Source: an uncultured Bacilli bacterium (GTDB taxonomy: Bacteria; Bacillota_I; Bacilli_A; RF39; UBA660). Taken from it: a stretch of 64,000 nucleotides of DNA. Of the stretch, positions 45,006 to 52,869 are shown piece by piece. Location: assembly GCA_934101425.1 (NCBI GenBank), contig CAKOQQ010000006.1, positions 29,095 through 93,094 on the forward strand. Direction: 5' to 3'. Both the position numbers and the translations under genes were made by a program. How positions within the stretch are numbered: the stretch's first letter is position 1; every line of letters starts with the position of its first letter. The notes below the pieces were generated by a model. It was not told where the DNA came from. It saw only the letters and a list, made by a program, of their open reading frames with translations, and ran no database searches.

Positions 45006-45037
45006 TAAAAAAAGACTAAATTGGTAAAATTAGTCTT
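45006..45037 (-). terminator. Terminator of the deacetylase gene
   Basis: Arms AAGACTAA / TTAGTCTT overlapping the end of the gene; T run on the minus strand (complement of 45007-45013). Confidence 0.65.
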
Positions 45038-45777
45038 AATATAAATTTATAATCAGGCATATTAGAATCTATAAATAATCTAGGTATTTTATAGTTATCA
45101 TCAGTTTTTTTACATTTTCTATGATCTTTTCTAGGTCCAAAAGTAAATGCCATTTTATATTTATTATCCTTTAAAGCTTTTATATAAGTATCATCATAAA
45201 CTCCATTAGGATAGGCTATATAATCTGTATCAATAACTTTTCTCATTAACTGTATATCATTATTTATTTCTTCATAAGTTTTATTTCTTCTATTACTATG
45301 TAAATTATAAGTATGAGAAGCTATTTCAATATTTGGATATTCTTTTTTCATTTTTTCAATTGTTTCAAGATCCAAATATCTATCATTTTTATGTTCTATA
45401 GTTTTACCTATAACAAAAATAACGGCTTTCATATCATATTTCTTTAGTATTTTAACTGCATTAGTATAGTTATCTAGGTACCCATCATCAAAAGTAATTA
45501 ATACATGTTTACCTTTTAATTTACATGTTTTATTTTTCCAACAATAAAATTCTTTTAAACTCATACTTTTATAACCTAATTTTTTAAGTAATTTTATTTG
45601 ATGTTCAAATTTAGAAGTATCTATACTCATCCCATTAGTGCTATTATTTTTATCACTATCTAATACACTATGATAAGTAAGAACTGCAACCATGTTTCTA
45701 TTTTGTATAAATAGATACAAAAATAAAGCTAAAAAAACTAACGCTACACTTATAATAATAATTATACTTTTTTTCAT
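45016..45777 (-). CDS. Membrane-anchored polysaccharide deacetylase
   Basis: A 253-residue protein with one N-terminal membrane helix (~5-23) and a NodB-type catalytic domain outside. Marks are LTYHSVLD (~33), the metal and catalytic Asp pair in LITFDDGYLDN (~95), and the metal-binding His motif SHTYNLHSN (~155). Such enzymes remove N-acetyl groups from peptidoglycan or other glycans. Start ATG 45777 is preferred over GTG 45786 because AGTGAT sits at the right distance. It is divergent from yabP; a sporulation role (PdaA/PdaB-like) is possible but not shown. Confidence 0.85.
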   Translation of the reverse strand: MKKSIIIIISVALVFLALFLYLFIQNRNMVAVLTYHSVLDSDKNNSTNGMSIDTSKFEHQIKLLKKLGYKSMSLKEFYCWKNKTCKLKGKHVLITFDDGYLDNYTNAVKILKKYDMKAVIFVIGKTIEHKNDRYLDLETIEKMKKEYPNIEIASHTYNLHSNRRNKTYEEINNDIQLMRKVIDTDYIAYPNGVYDDTYIKALKDNKYKMAFTFGPRKDHRKCKKTDDNYKIPRLFIDSNMPDYKFILRLILPI

Positions 45778-45793
45778 AAAAATCACTACAAAT

Positions 45794-45822
45794 AGTATAC
45801 TATATGTAATATTGTTTGTAAA
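45794..45822 (-). promoter_or_regulatory. Deacetylase promoter
   Basis: Minus strand TTTACA, 17-base spacer, TATACT, about 17 bases before the ATG. Confidence 0.6.
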
Positions 45823-45849
45823 TAAGAATATATATTATTAGGAGGAAAA

Positions 45850-46140
45850 ATGGACAAGAATGATAATATAAATACATTTAATCATAGTATAAGTTTAAAT
45901 GAAAGAAAAAATATAATGGTTACTGGAGTAAAAAAGATAGAAAGTTTTGATGATCATGAATTTTTAATGGAAACAAGTATGGGTTATTTATATATAAAAG
46001 GTGAAAATTTAGAAATAATTAAATTAGATACCTTTCAAGGAACAGTATCCATAAAGGGTAAGTTCACTAGCTTAAACTATATGGATGACGCTAAAAAGAA
46101 AGAAAAAGAAGAAAGCGTTTTCGCTAAATTATTTAAATGA
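45850..46140 (+). CDS. yabP: Sporulation protein YabP
   Basis: A 96-residue protein: HSISLNERKNIMVTGVKKIE (~12-31), FLMETSMGYLYIKGENLEII (~37-56), LDTFQGTVSIKGKFTSLNYM (~58-77). These match the YabP/YqfC spore-cortex family. It is the first gene of yabP-yabQ-divIC as in B. subtilis. GGAGGAAAA precedes the ATG, and the gene ends overlapping yabQ by four bases. Confidence 0.93.
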   Translation: MDKNDNINTFNHSISLNERKNIMVTGVKKIESFDDHEFLMETSMGYLYIKGENLEIIKLDTFQGTVSIKGKFTSLNYMDDAKKKEKEESVFAKLFK

Positions 46141-46400
46141 GTTTAAAAATACAAATATATTCAGTTTTATATTCATTTTTGTTTGGTATATATTTTTCAT
46201 ATATATTAAAACTATTTAAAAAGTATATTTATAATAATAATATAATAATAAAAACAGTATCAAATCTAGTTATTGCTATTATAAATTCTTTTATTTATTT
46301 TATAGGAATAAATAAAATAAATAATGGTATTTTACATCCTTATACATTTATAACACTTATACTAGGTTTTTATTTTATTGATATAATATATAAAAAATGA
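46137..46400 (+). CDS. yabQ: Sporulation membrane protein YabQ
   Basis: An 87-residue, three-helix membrane protein (helices ~7-26, 37-58, 68-84). The N-terminal QIYSVLYSFLFGIYFSYILK and its position between yabP and divIC identify YabQ, needed for spore cortex formation in Bacillus; similarity otherwise is diffuse. ATGA overlap with yabP. The TGA stop codon is also the TG of the extended -10 of divIC. Confidence 0.85.
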   Translation: MSLKIQIYSVLYSFLFGIYFSYILKLFKKYIYNNNIIIKTVSNLVIAIINSFIYFIGINKINNGILHPYTFITLILGFYFIDIIYKK

Positions 46401-46418
46401 TATAATTAGTATGGTGAT
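46398..46418 (+). promoter_or_regulatory. Extended -10 and ribosome site for divIC
   Basis: TGATATAAT (46398-46406) starting in the yabQ stop codon, then GGTGAT (46413-46418) and ATG 46422. Confidence 0.6.
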
Positions 46419-46421
46419 AAT

Positions 46422-46844
46422 ATGGCTAGGAAAACTACTGCACAAGTTAAAAGAAGGTTAGTACTTACAGTACCAATTACATTAGCAATAATATTGGCAA
46501 CTACATTTACTTCAGTTTTAGAATTAAAAAAAATAAGAAGTTATGAAAAAGAAAAGAAAGCGCTTACTTTAGAATTAGAAAAATTAAAAGAAGATGCAGA
46601 AAGTTTAAACCTAGAAATAAATAGATTAAATTCACCAGAATATATAGCCAGATATGCAAGAGAAAAATTTTTATATACTAAAGATGGAGAAAAATTAATT
46701 ATAGTAGATGAACTTACTAAAGAACAACAAATAGAAGAAAGTAATAAAGAGATAGATTATTTAACTTATATATTAATTGGAGTGGGTAGTTTATTATTTA
46801 TTACAATAGTTTATATAATTGTAAAAAAATCAAAGAAGGCATAA
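46422..46844 (+). CDS. divIC: Septum formation initiator DivIC/FtsB family, with extra C-terminal helix
   Basis: A 140-residue division protein. After a basic cytoplasmic end one helix (~14-30) is followed by a coiled coil (~32-70, LELKKIRSYEKEKKALTLEL) and the conserved INRLNSPEYIARYAREKF (~67-84) found in DivIC/FtsB. These form the DivIB/FtsL/DivIC complex that activates septal synthesis. Unusually the chain continues with a second hydrophobic helix (~112-134, TYILIGVGSLLFITIVYII) and a Lys-rich end, which typical DivIC lacks. Synteny with yabPQ supports the name. The stop lies in the loop of a strong terminator. Confidence 0.9.
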   Translation: MARKTTAQVKRRLVLTVPITLAIILATTFTSVLELKKIRSYEKEKKALTLELEKLKEDAESLNLEINRLNSPEYIARYAREKFLYTKDGEKLIIVDELTKEQQIEESNKEIDYLTYILIGVGSLLFITIVYIIVKKSKKA

Positions 46845-46857
46845 GCCTTCTTTTTTT
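46832..46857 (+). terminator. Intrinsic terminator after divIC
   Basis: Stem AAAGAAGGC / GCCTTCTTT with an ATAA loop and seven T. Confidence 0.9.
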
Positions 46858-46862
46858 ATATA

Positions 46863-46884
46863 AAAAAAGAGTTATAAACTCTTA
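46863..46884 (-). terminator. Terminator of the lemA gene
   Basis: Stem AAGAGTT / AACTCTT with a three-base loop; T run on the minus strand. Confidence 0.75.
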
Positions 46885-47418
46885 TATTTTTAATGGTTCA
46901 GCAACTTCTTTTTTGCCATCATAATATGGCTTAGAAGTATATTTGTGTACTAAAGCTACTAAATTAGATGGTATATTTTTTACTAATTTATTATATTCCG
47001 TTATAGTATCATTATAATAATCTCTAGCTGCTGTAATTTCTGCTTCACTTTCATTTAATCCAATTTCTATTTTAACAAAAGCTTCAGATTCTTTTAATTT
47101 TTCATACTTTTCTTTATAACTATGAAATTCATTTATAGCATCATATAGTTGCCTATCAAGTTCAAAGTTAGTTAATTTTCTACTTCTTAATTTAACTATT
47201 AATTCTAGCACATCACCTTTTACAGGAGTATTAGCTTTTATAACACCTATACTTTTATTTAATAAGTCAAATCTTTTTCTTAATGTAGCATCTATATTAG
47301 CTTCTGCTTCATTAATCTTTATAATATAATTTTGGAATTTATTATAAATTAGAGTATACCAAATAAGTATAATTGAGATACTAAGCGCCATAACTGTCAA
47401 TATTAAAAATACTATCAT
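46882..47418 (-). CDS. lemA: LemA family protein
   Basis: A 178-residue protein with one N-terminal membrane helix (~1-22) and a helical LemA domain: YNKFQNYIIKINEAEANID (~25-43), LLNKSIGVIKANTP, and the end ITAARDYYNDTITEYNKLVK (~126-145) then NIPSNLVA, all family marks. Function of LemA proteins is unclear. ATG 47418 is chosen over 47430 because GGTGA lies nine bases before it and TGTTATAAT at 47443-47435 gives the short-leader module. gerQ lies just upstream on the same strand. Confidence 0.88.
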   Translation of the reverse strand: MIVFLILTVMALSISIILIWYTLIYNKFQNYIIKINEAEANIDATLRKRFDLLNKSIGVIKANTPVKGDVLELIVKLRSRKLTNFELDRQLYDAINEFHSYKEKYEKLKESEAFVKIEIGLNESEAEITAARDYYNDTITEYNKLVKNIPSNLVALVHKYTSKPYYDGKKEVAEPLKI

Positions 47419-47434
47419 ATACTTCACCATACTT

Positions 47435-47443
47435 ATTATAACA
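47435..47443 (-). promoter_or_regulatory. Extended -10 of lemA
   Basis: TGTTATAAT on the minus strand, followed within nine bases by GGTGA and then ATG 47418. Confidence 0.6.
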
Positions 47444-47463
47444 AAAAAATATTAAGTTATCAA

Positions 47464-47793
47464 TTATAATTTAGGGTAATTTATTGTTTCTTCAAAAGTA
47501 ATATAAGAAACATATATCATAAGTAATAATTGCCATTTACCAGTTTTAGGATCACTTATAATTATATGATCTCTACCTGATTGTTCTAATATACCTGTAA
47601 ATACTTTATCTCTCCATTCAACTGAATCTGGAAAAGTCATATAAATATTTATTAGTTTTCCTTTATTAACTCTAAGTATATTTTCAATATAAGATTGTTC
47701 AAAAGGTATATCTACTTTAGGCGCATATTCTTGGTTTGGGGTAACTGTATTTCCTGTGTAAAGTGGACTACCTGGATATGTATTATAATTCAT
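47464..47793 (-). CDS. gerQ: Spore coat protein GerQ
   Basis: A 109-residue protein with the GerQ core QSYIENILRVNKGKLINIYM (~33-52) and GRDHIIISDPKTGKWQLLLM (~72-91), ending ITFEETINY. In Bacillus GerQ is a coat protein crosslinked by transglutaminase and needed for the cortex-lytic enzyme CwlJ. The short Tyr/Pro-rich N-terminus is typical. ATG 47793 is preferred over 47802, which touches the AAAGGA ribosome site. Confidence 0.93.
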   Translation of the reverse strand: MNYNTYPGSPLYTGNTVTPNQEYAPKVDIPFEQSYIENILRVNKGKLINIYMTFPDSVEWRDKVFTGILEQSGRDHIIISDPKTGKWQLLLMIYVSYITFEETINYPKL

Positions 47794-47840
47794 GAAAATC
47801 ATCCTTTCTATAATATTTTATTTAAAAAATATTATAAATA

Positions 47841-47861
47841 TGATAAAATTATAATGGTGAT
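47841..47861 (+). promoter_or_regulatory. Extended -10 and ribosome site for pduL
   Basis: TGATAAAAT (47841-47849), GGTGAT (47856-47861), ATG 47865. Confidence 0.6.
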
Positions 47862-47864
47862 AAT

Positions 47865-48428
47865 ATGAAAGTAAAAGTAGGTATTTCAAATAGACATGTC
47901 CATTTAACTATGGATGTATTTAAAGCTTTATTTAAAGATACTAAATTAGAAGTTGTAAGAGAATTATCCCAGCATGGAGAATTTGCAAGCAACTTATTTG
48001 TTAATATAAAAACTGATAAAAGTGTAATAGAACATGTAAGAGTGGTTGGACCAATAAGAAAATATAATCAAGTTGAAATAACAAAAACAGATGCTTATAA
48101 GTTAGGTATAAATCCACCAGTTAGAATGAGTGGAGATTTAGAAGGTAGTGAAACAGTTACTTTATATACTGATTTAGGTAGTATTACATTAGAAAATTCA
48201 TGTATTATAGCTGCTAGACATATTCATGCAACACTGCTTGATAAAGAAACTTATCATTTAAAGGATAAAATGAAAGCAATAATAGATACAGAAAAACCTG
48301 GTGTAATTAAAAATGTACTAGTAAAAACTAGCGATACATATACTTATGAATTACATTTAGACACTGATGATGCTAATGCTTTTATGCTTAAAAATGGTGA
48401 TATAGTAGAAATAGAGGAGGATATATGA
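47865..48428 (+). CDS. pduL: Phosphate propanoyl/acetyltransferase PduL
   Basis: A 187-residue acyltransferase exchanging CoA for phosphate on acetyl- or propanoyl-CoA. The metal-binding His motif SNRHVHLT (~8-15), VVGPIRKYNQVEIT (~60-73), MSGDLEGSE and AARHIHAT (~125-132) match PduL. No microcompartment-targeting N-terminus or shell genes are seen, so a housekeeping role replacing Pta, working with acetate kinase, is likely. It overlaps gpmI by four bases. Confidence 0.93.
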   Translation: MKVKVGISNRHVHLTMDVFKALFKDTKLEVVRELSQHGEFASNLFVNIKTDKSVIEHVRVVGPIRKYNQVEITKTDAYKLGINPPVRMSGDLEGSETVTLYTDLGSITLENSCIIAARHIHATLLDKETYHLKDKMKAIIDTEKPGVIKNVLVKTSDTYTYELHLDTDDANAFMLKNGDIVEIEEDI

Positions 48429-49933
48429 AACCTATAGTATTATGTATATTGGATGGTTGTGGTATAAGGGAAAATGCGGATGGTAATGCATTTAAAAATG
48501 CAAATAAACCAACATTTGATTATTTGTGGAATAATTATCCACATACACTTTTACAAGCATCAGGAACTTATGTAGGATTACCTGATGGTCAAATGGGTAA
48601 TAGTGAAGTAGGACATATGAATATAGGTGCTGGTAGAATAGTATATCAACCACTTGAACTTATAAATAATTCAATTAAAGATAAAACATTCTTTAAGAAT
48701 GAAGAATTATTAAATGTTATAAATCATGTTAAAGAAAATAACTCTAAATTACATATTATGGGATTATTATCAGATGGAGGAGTACATTCTCATATTGATC
48801 ATTTAAAGGCTTTAATTGAACTTGCAAGAGAAGAAAATGTAGAAGTATGCTATCATTTGTTTTTAGACGGTCGTGATGTTAATCCTAAAAGTTCATATAC
48901 ATATATAAAACAAATTGAAGATATGAATTATGGTAAAATATGTACTATATCTGGTAGATATTATGCAATGGATAGGGATAATAACTTTGATAGATTAAAA
49001 AAAGCTTATGACGCTATAGTATATGGTGTAGCACCTAGATTTAATACTCCAAAAGAAATGATTGAAACTTCATATAAAGAAGATATTACAGATGAATTTG
49101 TAATTCCAGGTATAATAAATGATGGTAAATTAGAAGAAAATGATGGTGTAATTGCCTTTAACTTTAGAAAAGATAGATTAAGAGAATTATTTACATGTAT
49201 TACAAATCCATATTGCTATATCAATGAAGCAAAAGAAAAAGATATGAAGATTAAAATATTTAATAATGTAAAATGTGTAACAATGATGCCAGTAGTAGAA
49301 TCAGTTAAATGCCCTCATGCATATAATGATCCTAATTTAGTAAATATATTAGGTGCATATTTAGAAAAAAATAATAAAACACAACTTAGAATAGCTGAAA
49401 CAGAAAAATACGCTCATGTAACATTTTTCTTTGACGGTGGAGAAGAAAAAGATTATAAGGGTATGAAAAAAATTCTTATTCCTTCACCAAAAGTTAGTAC
49501 TTATGATTTAAAACCAGAAATGAGTGCTGAAGAAGTAACTAATACATTGCTTAGTGAATTAGATAAAGACATATATGATGTAGTTATCTTAAATTATGCA
49601 AATGGCGATATGGTAGGCCATACTGGTGTATATGATGCAGCAGTAAAAGCTGTAGAATTTCTAGATAAATGTTTAACAAGATTATATGACAAAGTAAAAG
49701 AAAAAGATGGAATACTTATAGTAACCGCCGATCATGGTAATTGTGATACTATGTGGGATGAAAATCATGTAGTAGTAACAAGTCATACAAAAATGCCAGC
49801 CCCATTTATTATAACTAAAAAAGATATTGTTTTAAAAGAAGGCAAATTATCTGATATAGCACCAACAATGTTGTATTTATTAAATTTAGAAGTGCCAGAG
49901 GAAATGACCGGTGAAATACTTATTACAAAATAA
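48425..49933 (+). CDS. gpmI: 2,3-bisphosphoglycerate-independent phosphoglycerate mutase
   Basis: A 502-residue, two-metal alkaline-phosphatase-fold enzyme converting 3- to 2-phosphoglycerate. The N-terminal metal site is LCILDGCGIRENADGNAF (~6-23), and the phosphorylated Ser lies in QMGNSEVGHMNIGAGR (~58-73, N-S-E). Other metal ligands are in DGGVHSH (~118), GRYYAMDRD, NYANGDMVGHTG (~395) and TADHGNCD (~436). GAGGAGG precedes the ATG. The next gene starts within its end. Confidence 0.96.
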   Translation: MKPIVLCILDGCGIRENADGNAFKNANKPTFDYLWNNYPHTLLQASGTYVGLPDGQMGNSEVGHMNIGAGRIVYQPLELINNSIKDKTFFKNEELLNVINHVKENNSKLHIMGLLSDGGVHSHIDHLKALIELAREENVEVCYHLFLDGRDVNPKSSYTYIKQIEDMNYGKICTISGRYYAMDRDNNFDRLKKAYDAIVYGVAPRFNTPKEMIETSYKEDITDEFVIPGIINDGKLEENDGVIAFNFRKDRLRELFTCITNPYCYINEAKEKDMKIKIFNNVKCVTMMPVVESVKCPHAYNDPNLVNILGAYLEKNNKTQLRIAETEKYAHVTFFFDGGEEKDYKGMKKILIPSPKVSTYDLKPEMSAEEVTNTLLSELDKDIYDVVILNYANGDMVGHTGVYDAAVKAVEFLDKCLTRLYDKVKEKDGILIVTADHGNCDTMWDENHVVVTSHTKMPAPFIITKKDIVLKEGKLSDIAPTMLYLLNLEVPEEMTGEILITK

Positions 49934-50990
49934 GAAGTTAGAACTAATATTTATTGTAACTAATATATTAGTCCTAATTACTATTATAGGAATATATACA
50001 TATAGACTTGTATATTACTATAAATTAGATAATCCCAAAGTAGATACTAAAAACTTAGTAGAACTACTAACACTTGAAAAAAATATAGTTTCAGGTGGTA
50101 ATGGATTACATAAAATAGATAATAAATACATATACAAAGGTGAAGTAGAAAATAATTATGTTAGATATTCTGGATTATTATTTCAAGTATATGAAATAAA
50201 CGATAATGAAATAAAAATGATTTCATATGATAATTTAATGGTATTAGAAAAAGATATAAATTTTAATAATACTATTAAAAAGTTAGATATTGTAATAGAT
50301 ACACTAAAGAACAAAGAAGAATACTTAAATGAAATAGAATATTGTTACTTAAAAGAATGTAATAACTATTACATTTCTTTATTAACAAAAGAAGAATACG
50401 ATAATAGTTATGGAAAAAATAGTTTTTTAAATAATAAAACAAATTATTGGTTACTTGATGATACATACAGTGATAGTTTAATGATTAGAAATGATGGAGA
50501 AGTTATATTAAATAATAGTGAATATTCTACTTTAAGAATAACTATATCTCTAAAAAAAGATACTAATATATTAAGTGGTAATGGACTAATAGATAATCCA
50601 TATATAATAGACATAAATAATAATAAACTATTATCATCTAAATCTTTAGGTGAATATGTAAAATATAATGATAAGTTATATAGAATAATAGAAAAAGAAA
50701 AAGATATAAAGTTACTTGGTGAATACCTATTAGATGATAAATATAATTTAAATGAAGCTAAGAATTATAAATTACCTGGTTTAAATACCTTATTTATTAC
50801 TACTTTTGATGACATATTATTAAATTCATATACTAGTGAAGACGTTTATGTATATAAAGATTTTAGTTATTATATAGATAAAATAGATTCTAAGCATAAT
50901 GTTAGAGAAATTATATCTTTATCAAACGATTTAACAGTAACTGGTATGGGAACTAAAAATAATCCATATATAATTGAAGGTGAAATATGA
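49911..50990 (+). CDS. Membrane-anchored protein with repeated GxGTxxNPYII segments, unknown
   Basis: A 359-residue protein; the best start is GTG 49911, overlapping gpmI by 23 bases, behind GAGGAAATG. One membrane helix (~10-32) leads to an extracellular part. Similar segments recur: SGGNGLHKIDNKYIYKGE (~62-79), SGNGLIDNPYIID (~224-236) and TGMGTKNNPYIIEGE at the very end, with related strands VRYSGLLFQVYEI and VKYNDKLYRIIE. NYWLLDD..SDSLMIRNDGEVI followed by LRITISLKKD recalls the Trp/Leu-Arg-Ile end of the cassette pilins, perhaps the same lectin-like fold. No firm family. It overlaps the next gene by four bases. Confidence 0.6.
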   Translation: MKYLLQNKKLELIFIVTNILVLITIIGIYTYRLVYYYKLDNPKVDTKNLVELLTLEKNIVSGGNGLHKIDNKYIYKGEVENNYVRYSGLLFQVYEINDNEIKMISYDNLMVLEKDINFNNTIKKLDIVIDTLKNKEEYLNEIEYCYLKECNNYYISLLTKEEYDNSYGKNSFLNNKTNYWLLDDTYSDSLMIRNDGEVILNNSEYSTLRITISLKKDTNILSGNGLIDNPYIIDINNNKLLSSKSLGEYVKYNDKLYRIIEKEKDIKLLGEYLLDDKYNLNEAKNYKLPGLNTLFITTFDDILLNSYTSEDVYVYKDFSYYIDKIDSKHNVREIISLSNDLTVTGMGTKNNPYIIEGEI

Positions 50991-51985
50991 AAAAAATAGT
51001 AATAACATTATTAGTAATAGATGTAATTACTTTATTATGTTTCTTTATTGTATATGGACCTATAAAATATCCTCGTGAGTTTTGGATAACAACATCAATG
51101 AAAACGATGAATCATAGATACTTGGCTCATATATTTTATAGTGATAAAACAATACTTAAAGTACTTAATAATAATACAATATCTAATTTTAAAGAAAATA
51201 CTGATGCTAGTGAAATAAAAATAGGCGAGTATGTTAGTACTTCCGTTTATGATAAAGAAATCCTAGATCATGATCCTGATGAACTATATAAAATTATAAA
51301 TTTTAAATATAATGGATATAATGTTTATTTAACCGCTATATATGATCCATCAAGAGTATCATTAGTTAGTTCTAGATACTTAGGTAGTTACGGAGAACTT
51401 ATAACAACTATTTGTAATGTTAATGATGGTAAGGTATGTATTAATGCTTCAGGATTTAGTGATGAAGCTGGCAAAGGAACTGGTGGTAGTCCAACTGGAA
51501 CTGTTATAGAAAATGGTAAAATAGTATGGTCTAGTAGTAGTCATACTGGTGGACTTATAGGTTTTAATAAAGACAATGTTTTAGTTCTTACAAATGAATC
51601 TGCTACAGATGCTATTAAAAATGGTATAGTTGACGCCGTAGAATTTGGACCATTTTTAATAGTAAACGGCAAAGAAGCTACTATAAAAGGTAATGGTGGT
51701 TGGGGAATTCAACCAAGAGCTGCTATAGGTCAAAGAAAAGATGGAATAGTATTATTTTTAATAGTAGATGGTAATAATAAAGGAGACTTAAATTACAATG
51801 GTAGAGGTGGAGTAGATTTGAAAGCACTAATAGAAATATTTAAAAAGTATGGAGCTTATAATGCCGCTAATCTAGATGGTGGAGCATCTACTAGTATGGC
51901 TGTGGGATCTACTTTGTATAATAAGCCACTTGGTAGTGGTCCTACGGGAGAAAGAAAATTACCTAATGCTTGGATAGTAAAATAA
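50987..51985 (+). CDS. Phosphodiester glycosidase family (NAGPA domain) exoprotein
   Basis: A 332-residue protein with one N-terminal membrane helix (~5-22) and a C-terminal NAGPA-type domain. Recognisable parts are GTGGSPTGTVIENGKIVWSS (~165-184), AVEFGPFLIVNGK (~217), WGIQPRAAIGQRKDGIVLFL (~239-258), and the highly conserved NAANLDGGASTSMAV (~294-308) with the Asp-Gly-Gly active-site loop. Relatives remove alpha-1-phosphate-linked sugars or act on exopolysaccharide. Start ATG overlaps the preceding stop. The pduL-gpmI-49911-50987 run is probably one operon. Confidence 0.88.
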   Translation: MKKIVITLLVIDVITLLCFFIVYGPIKYPREFWITTSMKTMNHRYLAHIFYSDKTILKVLNNNTISNFKENTDASEIKIGEYVSTSVYDKEILDHDPDELYKIINFKYNGYNVYLTAIYDPSRVSLVSSRYLGSYGELITTICNVNDGKVCINASGFSDEAGKGTGGSPTGTVIENGKIVWSSSSHTGGLIGFNKDNVLVLTNESATDAIKNGIVDAVEFGPFLIVNGKEATIKGNGGWGIQPRAAIGQRKDGIVLFLIVDGNNKGDLNYNGRGGVDLKALIEIFKKYGAYNAANLDGGASTSMAVGSTLYNKPLGSGPTGERKLPNAWIVK

Positions 51986-52008
51986 CATAGTGAAAAACTA
52001 TGTTTTTT
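51984..52008 (+). terminator. Intrinsic terminator after 50987
   Basis: Stem AACATAGT / ACTATGTT with a five-base loop and six T. Confidence 0.75.
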
Positions 52009-52034
52009 ATTGTATAATATTGTTGGTGATGAAT

Positions 52035-52859
52035 ATGCCTGAACTACCAGAAGTAGAAACAGTAAAAGAAGCTTTAAAAAGAAAAATATTAAATAGAAAA
52101 ATAGTAGATGTAAATGTTTTATATAATAATATTGTAGAATACCCTAAAGTAACTTCATTTAAAGAAGAAATAATAAATGAAACAATCAATGATATAAAAA
52201 GAAGAGGGAAATGGTTAGTTTTTGTTCTTGATAATTATTATTTATTAAGTCATTTAAGAATGGAAGGTAAATATAATATAAGAGGTAAAGATGAAGAAAT
52301 TACAAAACATGAGCATGTAATATTTTATTTAGATGATAATACTAGTTTAAGATATAATGATACTAGAAAATTTGGAAGAATGTATTTAATAAAGAAAGAA
52401 GATTTTTTAACTTGTAAACCAATAAAGGACCTAGGATTAGAACCATTTTCTAATGAATTAACTAAAGAATACTTAAAAGAAAAATATAAAAAGTTAAATA
52501 AACCGATAAAAACGGTTATATTAGATCAAAGTATAATAGTTGGTATAGGTAATATATATGCTGATGAAATATTATTTTTATCTAGAATAAATCCTTTAAC
52601 ACTAGCAAGTGAACTAGATGATAATGATTTAGATAATATTATAAAATATACAAAAGAAGTACTTTCTAGTGCTATTAAATCAGGTGGAACAACAATAAGA
52701 AGTTATACATCAGAAGAGGGAGTACATGGAAGGTTTCAACAAAATTTATTAGTACATACAAAAGAAATATGTCCAGTATGTAATAATAAAATAGAAAAAA
52801 TAAAAGTTGGTTCTAGAGGTACTTATTATTGTAGTAATTGTCAAAAAAAGCGTAAGTAA
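52035..52859 (+). CDS. mutM: Formamidopyrimidine-DNA glycosylase
   Basis: A 274-residue repair enzyme removing oxidised purines such as 8-oxoguanine. ATG 52035 is fixed by the obligatory N-terminus MPELPEVETV, in which Pro2 is the catalytic nucleophile and Glu3 and Glu6 follow, and by GGTGAT just before. Other marks: LLSHLRMEGKY (~72), TRKFGRMYL (~112), IVGIGNIYADEILF (~170), and the C-terminal zinc finger CPVC..CSNC (~248-270). The chain ends Lys-Arg-Lys. The stop lies in a bidirectional terminator. Confidence 0.95.
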   Translation: MPELPEVETVKEALKRKILNRKIVDVNVLYNNIVEYPKVTSFKEEIINETINDIKRRGKWLVFVLDNYYLLSHLRMEGKYNIRGKDEEITKHEHVIFYLDDNTSLRYNDTRKFGRMYLIKKEDFLTCKPIKDLGLEPFSNELTKEYLKEKYKKLNKPIKTVILDQSIIVGIGNIYADEILFLSRINPLTLASELDDNDLDNIIKYTKEVLSSAIKSGGTTIRSYTSEEGVHGRFQQNLLVHTKEICPVCNNKIEKIKVGSRGTYYCSNCQKKRK

Positions 52860-52869
52860 TTACGCTTTT
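52847..52869. terminator. Bidirectional terminator between mutM and tmcAL
   Basis: Nine-bp stem AAAGCGTAA / TTACGCTTT with a GTAA loop; T or A runs on both sides. It overlaps both stop codons. Confidence 0.75.

Noticed and set aside
47418..47430. Upstream ATG for lemA at 47430
   Set aside because: The ribosome site GGTGA lies within the first codons from that ATG and points to 47418.
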